From the NCBI GenBank assembly GCA_003331685.1, contig QOPK01000047.1:1-13355 (forward strand): a stretch of 13,355 nucleotides of DNA, written 5' to 3'. The translations under genes were made by a program, and so were the position numbers. Position 1 is the stretch's first letter; each line of letters starts with the position of its first letter. Source of the DNA: Halieaceae bacterium. Its GTDB lineage: Bacteria; Pseudomonadota; Gammaproteobacteria; Pseudomonadales; Halieaceae. Shown here piece by piece: positions 1 through 7,690 of this stretch. Below the pieces are notes generated by a model. The model did no database searches, was not told the origin of the DNA, and saw only the letters and a list, made by a program, of their open reading frames with translations.

Positions 1-950
1 TCCATCGCCTGAATAGTCTGGGGCGGTGGTGGTGCAGCCGCCGTCATCATGCGCACTGACTGCGAGAACGGTTGCCGCTCGGCGTCACCCGCACCAGCAA
101 TCATCGACATAATGATGGGCGCGCCACAGAGATGCGTCACACCATACTGCGCGAAAGCGTCATAAATGCCTTCAGCCGAGGGGCTACGCAAAAACACATG
201 GGTGCCCGCCAGCATCGTGATCGTCCAGGGGAAGCACCAGCCGTTGCAATGAAAGAGCGGCAGCGTCCACAAGTACGCGGGATGGTGTGGCATCTCCCAG
301 GTCACCACATTGTTGACCGCATTGGTCCAGGCGCCGCGATGGGAATACACCACGCCCTTAGGCTGGCCGGTCGTGCCGGATGTGTAATTCAGGGCCAACG
401 CATCCCACTCATCATCCGGCGGGGTGTAAGGAAAATCGGGCGAGCCCTCTGTCAACAAAGCTTCATATGTCAGCTCACCAATACAGTCGCCGCCCGGCCC
501 CTCGGGGTCCTCGATATCAACGATGAACAGATCGCGCCCGGAGTGGCTCACCGCCTCTCTCGCCAAGGCGGAGAACTCGGTATCAACGAGCAATACCTTG
601 GCCTCGCCGTGCTCGAGAATAAAACCCAGGGTGGCAGCATCGAGCCTGACGTTGTTGGCATTCAGCACGGCGCCCAACATGGGGATAGCCAGTGCGCATT
701 CCAGGGCTTCCGGGATATTGGGCACGATAAGCGCCACGGTGTCACCTTTGCCAACGCCGCGCTGAGAAAGCGCGGACGCCAAACGCTTACACCGCTCCGC
801 GACCTCTCCCCAGTTACGGCGAATACGGCCGTGAATCTGAGCAGGCAGATCGGGATAGACCCGCTCGGTGCGCTTCAGTACCGAGACCGGGGTCAGCGGC
901 GAAAAGTTCGCCAGGTTTTTATCGAGCTCGGGCCCGGAATAAAGGCTCAT
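1..950 (-). CDS. AMP-forming acyl-CoA synthetase, DmdB/acyl-activating-enzyme type (3' end outside window)
   Basis: This enzyme activates a carboxylic acid to its acyl-CoA through an acyl-AMP intermediate in the cytoplasm. The 316 residues visible hold the N-terminal part of the ANL fold. The ATP-binding P-loop YTSGTTGQPKG lies at about residues 189-199, followed by a segment with SHRGAW and LPLFHCNGWCFPW (about 229-242). The adenine-binding region near TAAAPPPP is at about 303-310, close to the cut. The SHRGA and FHCNGWC features are typical of the acyl-activating-enzyme subgroup that includes plant AAE proteins and methylmercaptopropionate-CoA ligase DmdB, rather than of E. coli FadD. The substrate cannot be read from this fragment. 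The start is ATG at 950, with AGGGAG at 962-967 upstream. The gene lies 81 bases behind the GST gene on the same strand, so the two are probably cotranscribed. The C-terminal lid domain lies outside the window. Confidence 0.93.
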   Translation of the reverse strand, partial: MSLYSGPELDKNLANFSPLTPVSVLKRTERVYPDLPAQIHGRIRRNWGEVAERCKRLASALSQRGVGKGDTVALIVPNIPEALECALAIPMLGAVLNANNVRLDAATLGFILEHGEAKVLLVDTEFSALAREAVSHSGRDLFIVDIEDPEGPGGDCIGELTYEALLTEGSPDFPYTPPDDEWDALALNYTSGTTGQPKGVVYSHRGAWTNAVNNVVTWEMPHHPAYLWTLPLFHCNGWCFPWTITMLAGTHVFLRSPSAEGIYDAFAQYGVTHLCGAPIIMSMIAGAGDAERQPFSQSVRMMTAAAPPPPQTIQAM

Positions 951-973
951 GTCGGGCGGCACTCCCTGAGTCA

Positions 974-1023
974 GTGACCTGTGAGGCGGTCACGGTATCA
1001 CGCAGGCGCACCGGTGAGTGCGC
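974..1023. repeat. Two adjacent hairpins between GST and acyl-CoA synthetase genes
   Basis: Two perfect 6-bp inverted repeats stand side by side in the 81-base gap: GTGACC (974-979) with GGTCAC (988-993), and GCGCAC (1006-1011) with GTGCGC (1018-1023). Neither is followed by a T-run on the minus strand, so they do not look like intrinsic terminators. They may tune mRNA stability or the ratio of the two products; that is inference. Confidence 0.4.
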
Positions 1024-1031
1024 TTGTGAAA

Positions 1032-1643
1032 TCAGGCAGAGAAGGCCTTGGCACAGGCCGGCCGGGTCATGAGGCGGTCGGCATAGGCGCTGAGATTGGG
1101 AAACGCCTCATCCGTTACGATTCCCAGCCGCTTGGACATGATGCAGGCATGCCCCAACATGGTGTCGGCGGCAGAGAAGTCCCCAATCAGATACTCACGG
1201 CCCTCCATAGCCGCCTCTACAGGCGCCCAGGCCTTTGCCAGCAGCTTCTGGGCTTGACCACGAACCGTCTCGTCCTGGCGCTCGGGCGGGAGCAGTATGG
1301 TGTGCACAACAATGGTATTCACAGGCGGCATCACCATCCCCTCACAGTAGTGGAACCACTGCAGATACTCGGGGAAGCGCGGGTCATCGGAGGCGGGCTT
1401 CAGGCCGCCGTTTTTATGACACTCCAGAATGTACTCGGCGATCGCCCCCGACTCGTAAATTGACACGTCACCGTCATCCAGCACCGGGATGCGGCCCAGC
1501 GGATGACGCGCGCGATGCTCGTCAGATTTCAGATCCTTGGGGTGGAAGTCCATGCGATTTAGTTCGTACTCGAGCCCAAGCTCTTCGAGTAACCACAGGG
1601 TGCGACTGGCGCGGCTATTAGGGGCAAAGTGAAGTGTCAACAT
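1032..1643 (-). CDS. Glutathione S-transferase family protein
   Basis: A soluble 203-residue glutathione S-transferase, the usual length for the family. It would conjugate glutathione to electrophiles or use it as a cofactor in the cytoplasm. The N-terminal thioredoxin-like domain (about 1-80) begins with a LHFAPNSRASRTLWLLEELG motif holding the SR segment that commonly contains the catalytic Ser. The cis-Pro and glutathione-binding stretch G-R-I-P-V-L-D-D is at about 50-57, followed by YESGAIAEYI at about 63-72. The C-terminal helical domain (about 90-203) contains the helix-capping SAADTMLGHA segment. ATG at 1643 is preceded by GAGGAA at a normal distance. The acyl-CoA synthetase follows on the same strand. 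A promoter-like site with inverted repeats lies upstream. The substrate is not determined. Confidence 0.93.
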   Translation of the reverse strand: MLTLHFAPNSRASRTLWLLEELGLEYELNRMDFHPKDLKSDEHRARHPLGRIPVLDDGDVSIYESGAIAEYILECHKNGGLKPASDDPRFPEYLQWFHYCEGMVMPPVNTIVVHTILLPPERQDETVRGQAQKLLAKAWAPVEAAMEGREYLIGDFSAADTMLGHACIMSKRLGIVTDEAFPNLSAYADRLMTRPACAKAFSA

Positions 1644-1722
1644 GGTATGGGTTCCTCAAAACCTGAGCGGTTCGGCAATGCCGGCCGGACCGCGTGAAAG
1701 ACAACCGATTGTGATGTTTCTT

Positions 1723-1751
1723 ACTATACGGCCCACACAGGATATTGGCAT
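1723..1751 (-). promoter_or_regulatory. Candidate sigma70 promoter of the GST / acyl-CoA synthetase operon
   Basis: On the minus strand a -10 box TATAGT (1723-1728, 5 of 6 to consensus) lies 17 bases from a -35-like ATGCCA (1746-1751, 4 of 6). It sits about 80 bases before the GST start. The -35 element falls inside two overlapping inverted repeats, a layout that would suit control by a repressor or activator. This is a motif match by eye only. Confidence 0.4.
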
Positions 1752-1764
1752 ATCCTCTGCCAAT
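1740..1764. repeat. Two overlapping inverted repeats between dinB and GST
   Basis: GGATAT (1740-1745) pairs with ATATCC (1750-1755) around TGGC. ATTGGCA (1744-1750) pairs with TGCCAAT (1758-1764) around a 7-base loop. The two hairpins share bases and exclude each other. The second ends two bases from the dinB stop codon, so it may also help end the dinB transcript, but no U-tract follows. A dyad in this place could equally be an operator for the GST promoter. Confidence 0.45.
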
Positions 1765-1766
1765 AA

Positions 1767-2855
1767 TTAAGCCGAGGGGTCGTTTTCTGAGAGTGGGGTG
1801 TCAGAGAACGGGAGTCGCTCCGAAAGATGGTCTCCATCGTCTATCAGCCTCACCCCCAAACCAATCAGTCTCACGGGCTTGGTCCTGCGCTCCCAGCCCT
1901 CCACCAGCAAGTCCTGATAATCGGCCTCAACCGCCTTCGTGCCCACCCGCTCCACTGTGGTCGTGGTGAAATCGTTGAACTTCAGTTTGACGAATGCCTT
2001 GTCGATAGCGTGCCAGGCTTTTGCTGCCTCAATACGCTCCATCAGGTTGATGTAGAGCCGCTCGATGATCGGCGCCCACTCTGCCGGGCCGCTGACGTCC
2101 TCGGCAAAGGTTCGCTCGACACTCACAGACTTGCGTACCCTGCTGGGTTGGACGGGCCGCTCATCCCGGCCCCGTGCGCGTTCATGGAGCACCACGCCAA
2201 ACTTGCCGAAGCGACGCCGCAATTCGTGCAGGCTCCATTCCCGCACGTCGGCACAGGTTCTCAGCCCGTAACGATGCATCTTGTCTGCCGTCACCGCCCC
2301 CACCCCGGGAATTTTCTTCACTGACAGCGCGGCGACAAAGGCATCCACTTCATCAGGCGGCACGACCGTCAGGCCATCGGGTTTCTTCCAATCCGAGGCG
2401 ACCTTGGCAATGAACTTATTGACCGATACGCCGGCCGACACCGTGATGTCGAGCTCTTCACGAACCTGTTGTCGAATGGCCTTGGCGATCCGGGTGGCTG
2501 TCAGCTCCTCATCGGATATCTCGCTGACATCGAGGTACGCCTCGTCCAAGGACAGCGGCTCAATGATCTCGGTGAAATTGGTGAAAATGCTCCGCATCAC
2601 TTTGGAGGCCTCACGGTACTTATGCATCTGGGGCGGCACGACAGTCAGCTGCGGGCAGAGCCGCATCGCCTGCGCCGTGGGCATGGCGGAACGGACCCCA
2701 TAGGCGCGCGCATCGTAATTGCAGGTTGTTAGTACGCCACGCCGCTCGGCGCTGCCCCCCACCGCCATGGGAATTCCGCGCAGCTCGGGGTGGTCGCGCA
2801 TCTCGATCGCGGCATAGAAGCAATCGGCGTCGATATGGATGATTTTGCGCTGCAT
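1767..2855 (-). CDS. dinB: DNA polymerase IV (Y-family translesion polymerase)
   Basis: This is a distributive, error-prone polymerase that copies past damaged bases, especially N2-guanine adducts. At 362 residues it is close to E. coli DinB (351). Catalytic metal ligands are visible: D9 in HIDADCF and the pair D104/E105 in SLDEAY. The steric-gate region follows D11 (C-F-Y, 12-14). The thumb helix-hairpin-helix IPGVGAVTADKM and the little-finger domain with RKSVSVERTF are present. The C-terminus is short and acidic, and I cannot point to a clear beta-clamp motif. ATG at 2855 is used. The gene follows the cupin gene at 48 bases and may end its operon. I found only half of a LexA-like site upstream, so SOS control is not shown by the sequence. 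Confidence 0.97.
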   Translation of the reverse strand: MQRKIIHIDADCFYAAIEMRDHPELRGIPMAVGGSAERRGVLTTCNYDARAYGVRSAMPTAQAMRLCPQLTVVPPQMHKYREASKVMRSIFTNFTEIIEPLSLDEAYLDVSEISDEELTATRIAKAIRQQVREELDITVSAGVSVNKFIAKVASDWKKPDGLTVVPPDEVDAFVAALSVKKIPGVGAVTADKMHRYGLRTCADVREWSLHELRRRFGKFGVVLHERARGRDERPVQPSRVRKSVSVERTFAEDVSGPAEWAPIIERLYINLMERIEAAKAWHAIDKAFVKLKFNDFTTTTVERVGTKAVEADYQDLLVEGWERRTKPVRLIGLGVRLIDDGDHLSERLPFSDTPLSENDPSA

Positions 2856-2903
2856 GGAGTGAGGTTACACCGAAAATCACAGGCTTTACCCCACCTCTAG
2901 CCG

Positions 2904-3371
2904 CTAGCTATCCTCGCCCGCCTGCACCTTTTCAAAGTGCGCCTCCAGAATCTCACTGCCAAGTGTTGAGCCGTCGTTGTTGCCCAGTTTGATCGCCGGC
3001 CAGGCCCCGGTGGCAAACATAAACAGCACCGTCGCGCCCTCGGGGCCCGCGACCAGAGGCCCGTATCCTCGATTGGCCAGGCCAATACGGATATCACCGG
3101 CCTGATGCCAAGTCGCGCCGACCCGTTGCGACCCTTCCAGAACGATCTCGGTGTAGTCACAGTCGTGGGTATGCGCCTCAATTGTGCAGCCGGGCGGATA
3201 GAACACCTTAAAGACAGTGGGAGACTCTGCCCGGGTCGGGTCGCCAACGCGGTACATCGACGAAATCACCCCGGTAGGAAGCTCTATCTTATCGAGGTCC
3301 TCCCAGTTGAGCGCGAAGTGACCCTTGCGCTCGAGCGCCTCCTTGATTTCCTGATCTGTCGCCTGTCCCAC
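2904..3371 (-). CDS. Single-domain cupin protein
   Basis: A small soluble protein of about 155 residues with a cupin barrel. The first cupin motif is clear: G61, then H67-T-H69, E75 and G80, giving the two His and one Glu that usually bind a metal. The second motif around G92-D93-I94 lacks an obvious His ligand, so metal binding may be incomplete, and the reaction, if any, is unknown. The start is chosen as GTG at 3371, because TAAGGAG at 3377-3383 lies 5 bases upstream. An earlier in-frame GTG at 3377 overlaps that ribosome binding site and is unlikely. The site itself covers the speB stop codon, so translation of the two genes is probably coupled. It may sense or modify a product of the ureohydrolase pathway; that is inference from position only. 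Confidence 0.82.
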   Translation of the reverse strand: MGQATDQEIKEALERKGHFALNWEDLDKIELPTGVISSMYRVGDPTRAESPTVFKVFYPPGCTIEAHTHDCDYTEIVLEGSQRVGATWHQAGDIRIGLANRGYGPLVAGPEGATVLFMFATGAWPAIKLGNNDGSTLGSEILEAHFEKVQAGEDS

Positions 3372-3376
3372 AATCA

Positions 3377-3383
3377 CTCCTTA
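3377..3383 (-). promoter_or_regulatory. Ribosome binding site deciding the cupin start
   Basis: TAAGGAG on the minus strand includes the TAA stop of speB and precedes GTG at 3371 by five bases. It rules against the longer frame starting at 3377 and suggests translational coupling. Confidence 0.6.
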
Positions 3384-4325
3384 CTGGCGTGCGCTGGCAA
3401 ATAAACACAGCTGCTGGAGCGCAACCGTTGCGGCAGCGAGTGAGGTAATCGCACCCACATCATATTGCGGCGCCACCTCAACCACGTCCATGCCCACCAG
3501 ATTAATACCCTTTAAGTGCTGCAGGATCTGCATGGCCTGATGAGTCGACAAGCCACCGACCACGGGTGTGCCGGTACCCGGGGCAAAACTGGGGTCCAGA
3601 CAGTCGATATCAAAGGTCAGATAGCAGGGTCGATCACCCACAATACCCTTCACCTGCGCCGCCAGATCGGCGGGCTTCATATCGTGCACGGCAGGGGCGT
3701 CAAAAATGTGAAAGCCATGGTCGCTGTCGTTATGGGTGCGCAGACCGATCTGTGCAGAGTGCGCAGGGGAAATGAGTCCCTGCTGTGCGGCGTGATAGAA
3801 CATGGTGCCATGATCAATCCGCTGGCTGTCTTCTGCCCACGTATCGGAGTGGGCATCGAAATGGATCAGTGAAAGCTCGCCATGCTTCTCGGCGTGCGCC
3901 CTGAGGAGGGGATAGGACACGAAGTGATCGCCCCCGATGGATAATAGCGCAGTATCCGTAGCGAGAATTTGACGGGCGCACTCGTAAATCTCGTCCGGCA
4001 CCCCGGCGGGGTGACCTGCATCAAAATCACAGTCACCGTAATCCACAATCGCCAGCGTTTCGAGCGGCGAGAAACCCCACCCCACCGCTTTGCGCTCCCA
4101 GGCGAGGCTCGCCGAGGCTTCGCGTACCCCACGCGGGCCAAATCGACTTCCAGGACGGGCGGTAGTCGCCAGATCAAAGGGAATACCCAGCACGGCGACA
4201 TCGGCGTCGGCCAAATCGCGGGTATACCGGCGGCGCATAAAACTTAAGATGCCGCCGTAGGTGGCCTCCTCGGTCACGCCTTTGAGGCTCTCGCGAAGCA
4301 TTGCCTGATCGGGGGGTGAACTCAT
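3381..4325 (-). CDS. speB: Agmatinase-family ureohydrolase (SpeB-like)
   Basis: A binuclear-manganese ureohydrolase, most likely splitting agmatine to putrescine and urea in the cytoplasm. The 314 residues match agmatinase length. All metal ligands are visible: H134 in SIGGDHFVSYP, D157/H159/D161 in HFDAHSDTW, and D239/D241 in TFDIDCLDPSFAPGTGTP. The DHGTMFYHA segment (171-179) resembles E. coli SpeB, and GMDVVEVAPQYD closes the site. Related enzymes act on guanidinobutyrate or other guanidino compounds, and no arginine decarboxylase gene is in the window, so the substrate is not certain. ATG at 4325 has AGGGAAG upstream. The membrane-protein gene ends 19 bases before it and the cupin follows at once, so it sits inside an operon. 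Confidence 0.92.
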   Translation of the reverse strand: MSSPPDQAMLRESLKGVTEEATYGGILSFMRRRYTRDLADADVAVLGIPFDLATTARPGSRFGPRGVREASASLAWERKAVGWGFSPLETLAIVDYGDCDFDAGHPAGVPDEIYECARQILATDTALLSIGGDHFVSYPLLRAHAEKHGELSLIHFDAHSDTWAEDSQRIDHGTMFYHAAQQGLISPAHSAQIGLRTHNDSDHGFHIFDAPAVHDMKPADLAAQVKGIVGDRPCYLTFDIDCLDPSFAPGTGTPVVGGLSTHQAMQILQHLKGINLVGMDVVEVAPQYDVGAITSLAAATVALQQLCLFASARQ

Positions 4326-4344
4326 ATGTACTTCCCTGTTGTCG

Positions 4345-5016
4345 TTATTCTCGGCCGAGCAAGTTAATCACATAACCCGCAGCGAAGCAGGCGAAGGCGA
4401 CCATGCTGATCGGCGGCAAACCGCCATGCCAACCCGCGGGATGCAGCCAGCCGCTATAGCCCATAAAGAACAAATGCCCCGCGCCCAGTAGCAGGGCAAA
4501 CAACATGAATCGTCGCGAGGTAATGAACTGGATAAATGCTGCATCTTCTCGCAGGAAAGTCTGGAAGCTCATGTTGTAACCCCATAGCACGACAAAGGCA
4601 GCCACCCCGCCCAGCATGCTCAGCCCCGCATTCAGCGTGAGCGTGCCGTCAGGCATAAAGAACTTGCCATAGACCGCAGGGTGAAACAGTAAAAAGCTCA
4701 TCAACACATGAATCAGCACAAACAAGAAGCCCGCCATGCCGAGCGCTTTGCGGGCGTTAAGCCAAGAGGTAGCGACTGCGCCGCCGAGGCTTTTGTAGGG
4801 CCCGCGGCTGAAGTTGAGCGTCAGCAGCAGAAACGCCGCCAGACACACCCCTTTATTGAGGATAAAAAGCGGAAAGTCTTTCCAGGGAACCGGCCCGACA
4901 ATGTGGTAACGCAGCGCGGCATAACCCAGAGACAGCAGAAAGACACCGAATATGATCGACGGCGCCGCGTTGGCACGCTCGTCCTCACTGGCCCCGTTGC
5001 TGATCTCGCTTGCCAT
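4345..5016 (-). CDS. Six-helix membrane protein with ferric-reductase-like (MsrQ/YedZ-type) domain
   Basis: A 223-residue inner-membrane protein with about six hydrophobic helices (roughly 20-38, 47-67, 91-112, 130-150, 168-187 and 200-219). His residues in the third helix (H103, with H112 at its end) and the fifth helix (H181) are placed as heme ligands often are in the ferric-reductase-like/YedZ superfamily. The length fits the heme-b subunit MsrQ, but its usual partner MsrP is not in the window. The role is therefore left as probable transmembrane electron transfer. ATG at 5016 has a strong AAGGGGGAG site. It lies 60 bases behind the P450 gene and 19 before speB. Supplying electrons to a neighbour is possible but unproven. 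The family call rests on topology and His placement only. Confidence 0.75.
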   Translation of the reverse strand: MASEISNGASEDERANAAPSIIFGVFLLSLGYAALRYHIVGPVPWKDFPLFILNKGVCLAAFLLLTLNFSRGPYKSLGGAVATSWLNARKALGMAGFLFVLIHVLMSFLLFHPAVYGKFFMPDGTLTLNAGLSMLGGVAAFVVLWGYNMSFQTFLREDAAFIQFITSRRFMLFALLLGAGHLFFMGYSGWLHPAGWHGGLPPISMVAFACFAAGYVINLLGRE

Positions 5017-5076
5017 GCGCTCCCCCTTATTATTTTGACGTCGGTTAATCCTAAATCAAAACGGGGGAGTCGGTGG

Positions 5077-6465
5077 TCAAGAAGTCGCCGCCATCACCGG
5101 GCGCTTGCCGTCCTTACCGTAGAGGTTGACCTGCAGACTCGAAATCGCATGCACCAAAATAATCGGCTCGATCTTCTGTTTGCCGGTCCAGTAGATATTG
5201 GGAAACCGCTGGAGAATGCGCTCATAGGCCATCTTGAGCTGCAGCTGCGCAACCCGATTGCCGAGACAACGATGCACGCCGTGGCCGAAGGCCAGATGCT
5301 TGTCGACGTTGTCGCGCATCATGTCGAACTGGTCGGGGTTGGGGAACATGGAGGGGTCCCGGTTCGCCGCGCCGTACCACATGACCACTTTTTCATCTTT
5401 GGCGATGCGCTGTCCGGCGACTTCAGTGTCTTCCATCGCGGTGCGCCGCATATGCATCACGGGTGACACCATGCGCAATGCCTCGTGGGACATCCGTTCG
5501 ATCAATGAGGGGTCATCGAGCACCATCTGCCGCTGCTCGGGAAACTCGGTTAGCAGGCGGATCGTGCCCGACAGGGAATTCCGGGTCGTATCGTTACCCG
5601 CAAAAATAATCAGTAGCCATGAGCCGTCAAGATAGCTCTGTGACAAGGGCTTTTCGCCCAGCGTCGCGTTGGCAATGGTGGTCAGCAGGTCCTCGCGGGG
5701 GTTGCGTATCCGGTCCGCCATCACCCGCTCGCCGTAGCTGAACATATCGTGCAGGATCTTCTCAAAACGGAACGGGAAGGAGGGCTCGGCGAGAAGCATC
5801 CTGAGCGGGTGGGTGATGAACTGAGGGGCCAGCTCGAGGTAGTGCATCCACTTGATGATGTCGGATCGATCTTCCTCGTCGACCCCTAGCATTTCGCATA
5901 GCGTGAACATGGGTAGCTCAATGGAGAACAGCTTGGCGAAGTCCACTACCGGCCCTTGCCGCTCCATGTTGTCGAGCAAATCGTCAATCTTGCGGCCCAC
6001 GCGCTCCTTTAAGGTCTCGATATAAGCGGGGAAGAAAAAAGCCGCTTGCTGGGTGCGCAGATCCCGATGAAGATCTGCGTCGAGGTTAATAAGTGAATTG
6101 TATGCGGCGTACATCAGCCGCTCCGCCCTACCCTTGTCATTGCGCAGCACGCTCATGTTGATGCTGCCGCGCTGGGAAGAAAAGATCTGCGGGTTGAGTT
6201 CTACGTGTTTGACGTCGTCGTAGCGCACCACGGACCAGAAACCAGAGGATGGCTTTTTGATCTGTGACCACATCACCGGCGCGTCCTCGCGCATTCGGCG
6301 GTAAAAATCGAAGGGTTGCCCCCGGGTCCAAGAGTTGGTCACGCCCAGCTTAAAGCCCGACAAACGCGGATAGATCTCATCAAAGATCGGGTCGCGCGCG
6401 CCGGTATCGAGCAAGATGTCGTCGCTCACTGCCGGATGGTGGTCTATCGGTTGTGCGCTATTCAT
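5077..6465 (-). CDS. Cytochrome P450
   Basis: A soluble bacterial cytochrome P450 of 462 residues that would insert oxygen into an organic substrate using electrons from a ferredoxin or flavodoxin partner. Seen in order: helix C D-L-H-R-D-L-R (131-137), the I-helix oxygen-activation motif FAGNDTTRN (288-296), the K-helix E328-A-L-R331 and the heme loop FGHGVHRCLGN (393-403) with cysteine C400 as heme ligand. No transmembrane anchor is present, and there is no fused reductase. The N-terminus is about 40-50 residues longer than in compact P450s such as P450cam-sized proteins. ATG at 6465 follows an AGGA site. The gene heads the minus-strand run. No ferredoxin or ferredoxin reductase gene is near, so redox partners must be elsewhere. 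The CYP family and substrate cannot be assigned here. Confidence 0.95.
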   Translation of the reverse strand: MNSAQPIDHHPAVSDDILLDTGARDPIFDEIYPRLSGFKLGVTNSWTRGQPFDFYRRMREDAPVMWSQIKKPSSGFWSVVRYDDVKHVELNPQIFSSQRGSINMSVLRNDKGRAERLMYAAYNSLINLDADLHRDLRTQQAAFFFPAYIETLKERVGRKIDDLLDNMERQGPVVDFAKLFSIELPMFTLCEMLGVDEEDRSDIIKWMHYLELAPQFITHPLRMLLAEPSFPFRFEKILHDMFSYGERVMADRIRNPREDLLTTIANATLGEKPLSQSYLDGSWLLIIFAGNDTTRNSLSGTIRLLTEFPEQRQMVLDDPSLIERMSHEALRMVSPVMHMRRTAMEDTEVAGQRIAKDEKVVMWYGAANRDPSMFPNPDQFDMMRDNVDKHLAFGHGVHRCLGNRVAQLQLKMAYERILQRFPNIYWTGKQKIEPIILVHAISSLQVNLYGKDGKRPVMAATS

Positions 6466-6708
6466 TGGAGTCCTGATTAAGGTGCTTTGTCAGTTGGAGC
6501 CGGTGGAGGCTACGGCGATCATCTGCGGGCAGATCATGGGCCTAAAAGTCGCATCATGCCAGTTAAGGGTCTCTTCTGGCCAAATACCCAGTGTCGCACC
6601 TGACTGATAGCGAGCTGGTGGCTCACAGACTGGGTTAGATCAGGGCGATAAAGCCCATTTGACGCTGAGAGCCGTATAACTCCCGTCGTTTCACTGTAAG
6701 GACCGGTT
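6466..6708. other. Divergent intergenic region, P450 / secreted hydrolase
   Basis: This 243-base gap must hold both divergent promoters, but I find no pair of boxes with good spacing. On the plus side TTGACG (6659-6664) and TATAAC (6675-6680) are only 10 bases apart. A short hairpin GGGC/GCCC (6643-6656) is present. No convincing gene or RNA is seen. Confidence 0.5.
6697..6702 (+). promoter_or_regulatory. Ribosome binding site supporting a TTG start
   Basis: TAAGGA lies six bases before TTG at 6709. With the signal peptide starting at that codon, it makes TTG the best start of the hydrolase. A TTG start usually lowers expression. Confidence 0.55.
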
Positions 6709-7632
6709 TTGCGGATCTTTCTAACCCTCCTGTTTGCACTGTGCCTGCCCTTAATGAGCAAGGCCGAGTATTCCCACACCTACCTCGACAGCTATCCGCT
6801 GCATATAGCCGCCGTTGGCGAACTCGACATTGCCTATCGCATCGTCGAGCCGGGTCCTGACAAACCCAAAGTCGTGGTCATCATGGGTCTGGGGGGGTCG
6901 AATGTGGCGTGGGGTGACGCACTGATATCCGGACTGGCCAACGGCGGCTATGAGGTCTTATTACTGGACAACCGCGACACCGGCGCCTCTACCCGCTTTG
7001 ATGAGTGGGGCCAGCCCCTTTTGTGGTGGGAACTGCTCAAATACCGGTTGGGCTTTTCAGTGAACGCACCCTACACGTTGAACGACATGGGGGCCGATAT
7101 TGCCGGCCTCATGGACGCAGTGGGCTACAACGAGGCACACATTATCGGCGCCTCCATGGGCGGTATGATTGCCCAGATTGTGGCAGCCCAATACCCCGCT
7201 AGGACCCGCAGTTTGATCTCGATTATGTCGACCACCAATGCGCCCCATCTGCCGCCGCCAACTGACGAGGCTGAGATGAAGTTGCGCAACCTGGCGACCG
7301 GTAAAGCAGAAGCGGACCGCGAGCATTCCATTCGAGACCGGGGGTTTTATCCTGAGTCCATGCAGCGACATCTCATGGCCATCTTCAAAACCGGCGACCG
7401 CTCTGACGAGGTCGCCACCATCGCTGCACCCACACTGGTTCTGCATGGGGCGGATGACGGGTTGGTGCCACCCGAGCATGGCCGGCATACCGCGTCACTG
7501 ATCCCGGATTCCCGCTTTTTACTGATCGACGGTATGGAGCACAATATGCCCGAGGACGTCATACCTCTGCTGGTCAACGAGATGACCGGCCATATGGACG
7601 CCGTTGAGGCTGGCGCTCTCGCCACCCGCTAG
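6709..7632 (+). CDS. Exported alpha/beta hydrolase (esterase-like)
   Basis: A 307-residue serine hydrolase with a Sec signal peptide of about 19 residues (short basic start, LTLLFALCLPL core, SKA cut site), so it acts in the periplasm or outside the cell. The fold is clear: oxyanion region MGLGGSNVAW (59-68), NRDTGAST after strand 4, nucleophile elbow GASMGG with S149, acid D250 in HGADDGLVPP and catalytic H278 in GMEHNMP. The NRD-G-ST and GM-H-P features resemble the RdmC-like esterase subgroup, but the substrate is unknown. The start is TTG at 6709, supported by TAAGGA ending at 6702 with a 6-base gap and by the signal peptide beginning at once; no ATG gives a complete signal. It appears to be a single-gene unit. 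Confidence 0.9.
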   Translation: MRIFLTLLFALCLPLMSKAEYSHTYLDSYPLHIAAVGELDIAYRIVEPGPDKPKVVVIMGLGGSNVAWGDALISGLANGGYEVLLLDNRDTGASTRFDEWGQPLLWWELLKYRLGFSVNAPYTLNDMGADIAGLMDAVGYNEAHIIGASMGGMIAQIVAAQYPARTRSLISIMSTTNAPHLPPPTDEAEMKLRNLATGKAEADREHSIRDRGFYPESMQRHLMAIFKTGDRSDEVATIAAPTLVLHGADDGLVPPEHGRHTASLIPDSRFLLIDGMEHNMPEDVIPLLVNEMTGHMDAVEAGALATR

Positions 7633-7645
7633 CTGACAACATCAG

Positions 7646-7679
7646 GAAAAATAGCACCCTAAGGCGCCACTACTTTTTC
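7646..7679. terminator. Possible bidirectional terminator
   Basis: In the 58-base gap between two convergent genes an A-rich arm GAAAAATAG (7646-7654) can pair with a T-rich arm CTACTTTTTC (7670-7679), with one bulged base. It has a T-run at the end of either transcript, as expected for a shared terminator. The stem is AT-rich and the loop long, so strength is uncertain. Confidence 0.4.
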
Positions 7680-7690
7680 TCCATTTCTAC

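Noticed and set aside
72..977. 301-codon plus-strand frame over the acyl-CoA synthetase
   Set aside because: No recognisable domain and no ribosome binding site. The minus strand encodes a clear P-loop ligase.
2856..2890. LexA (SOS) box upstream of dinB
   Set aside because: Only one half-site (CTGT, then GTGT where ACAG is expected) is present; the palindrome fails. The promoter may lie farther upstream in the operon.
6659..6680. Promoter TTGACG / TATAAC for the secreted hydrolase
   Set aside because: The boxes are only 10 bases apart, too short for a sigma70 promoter.
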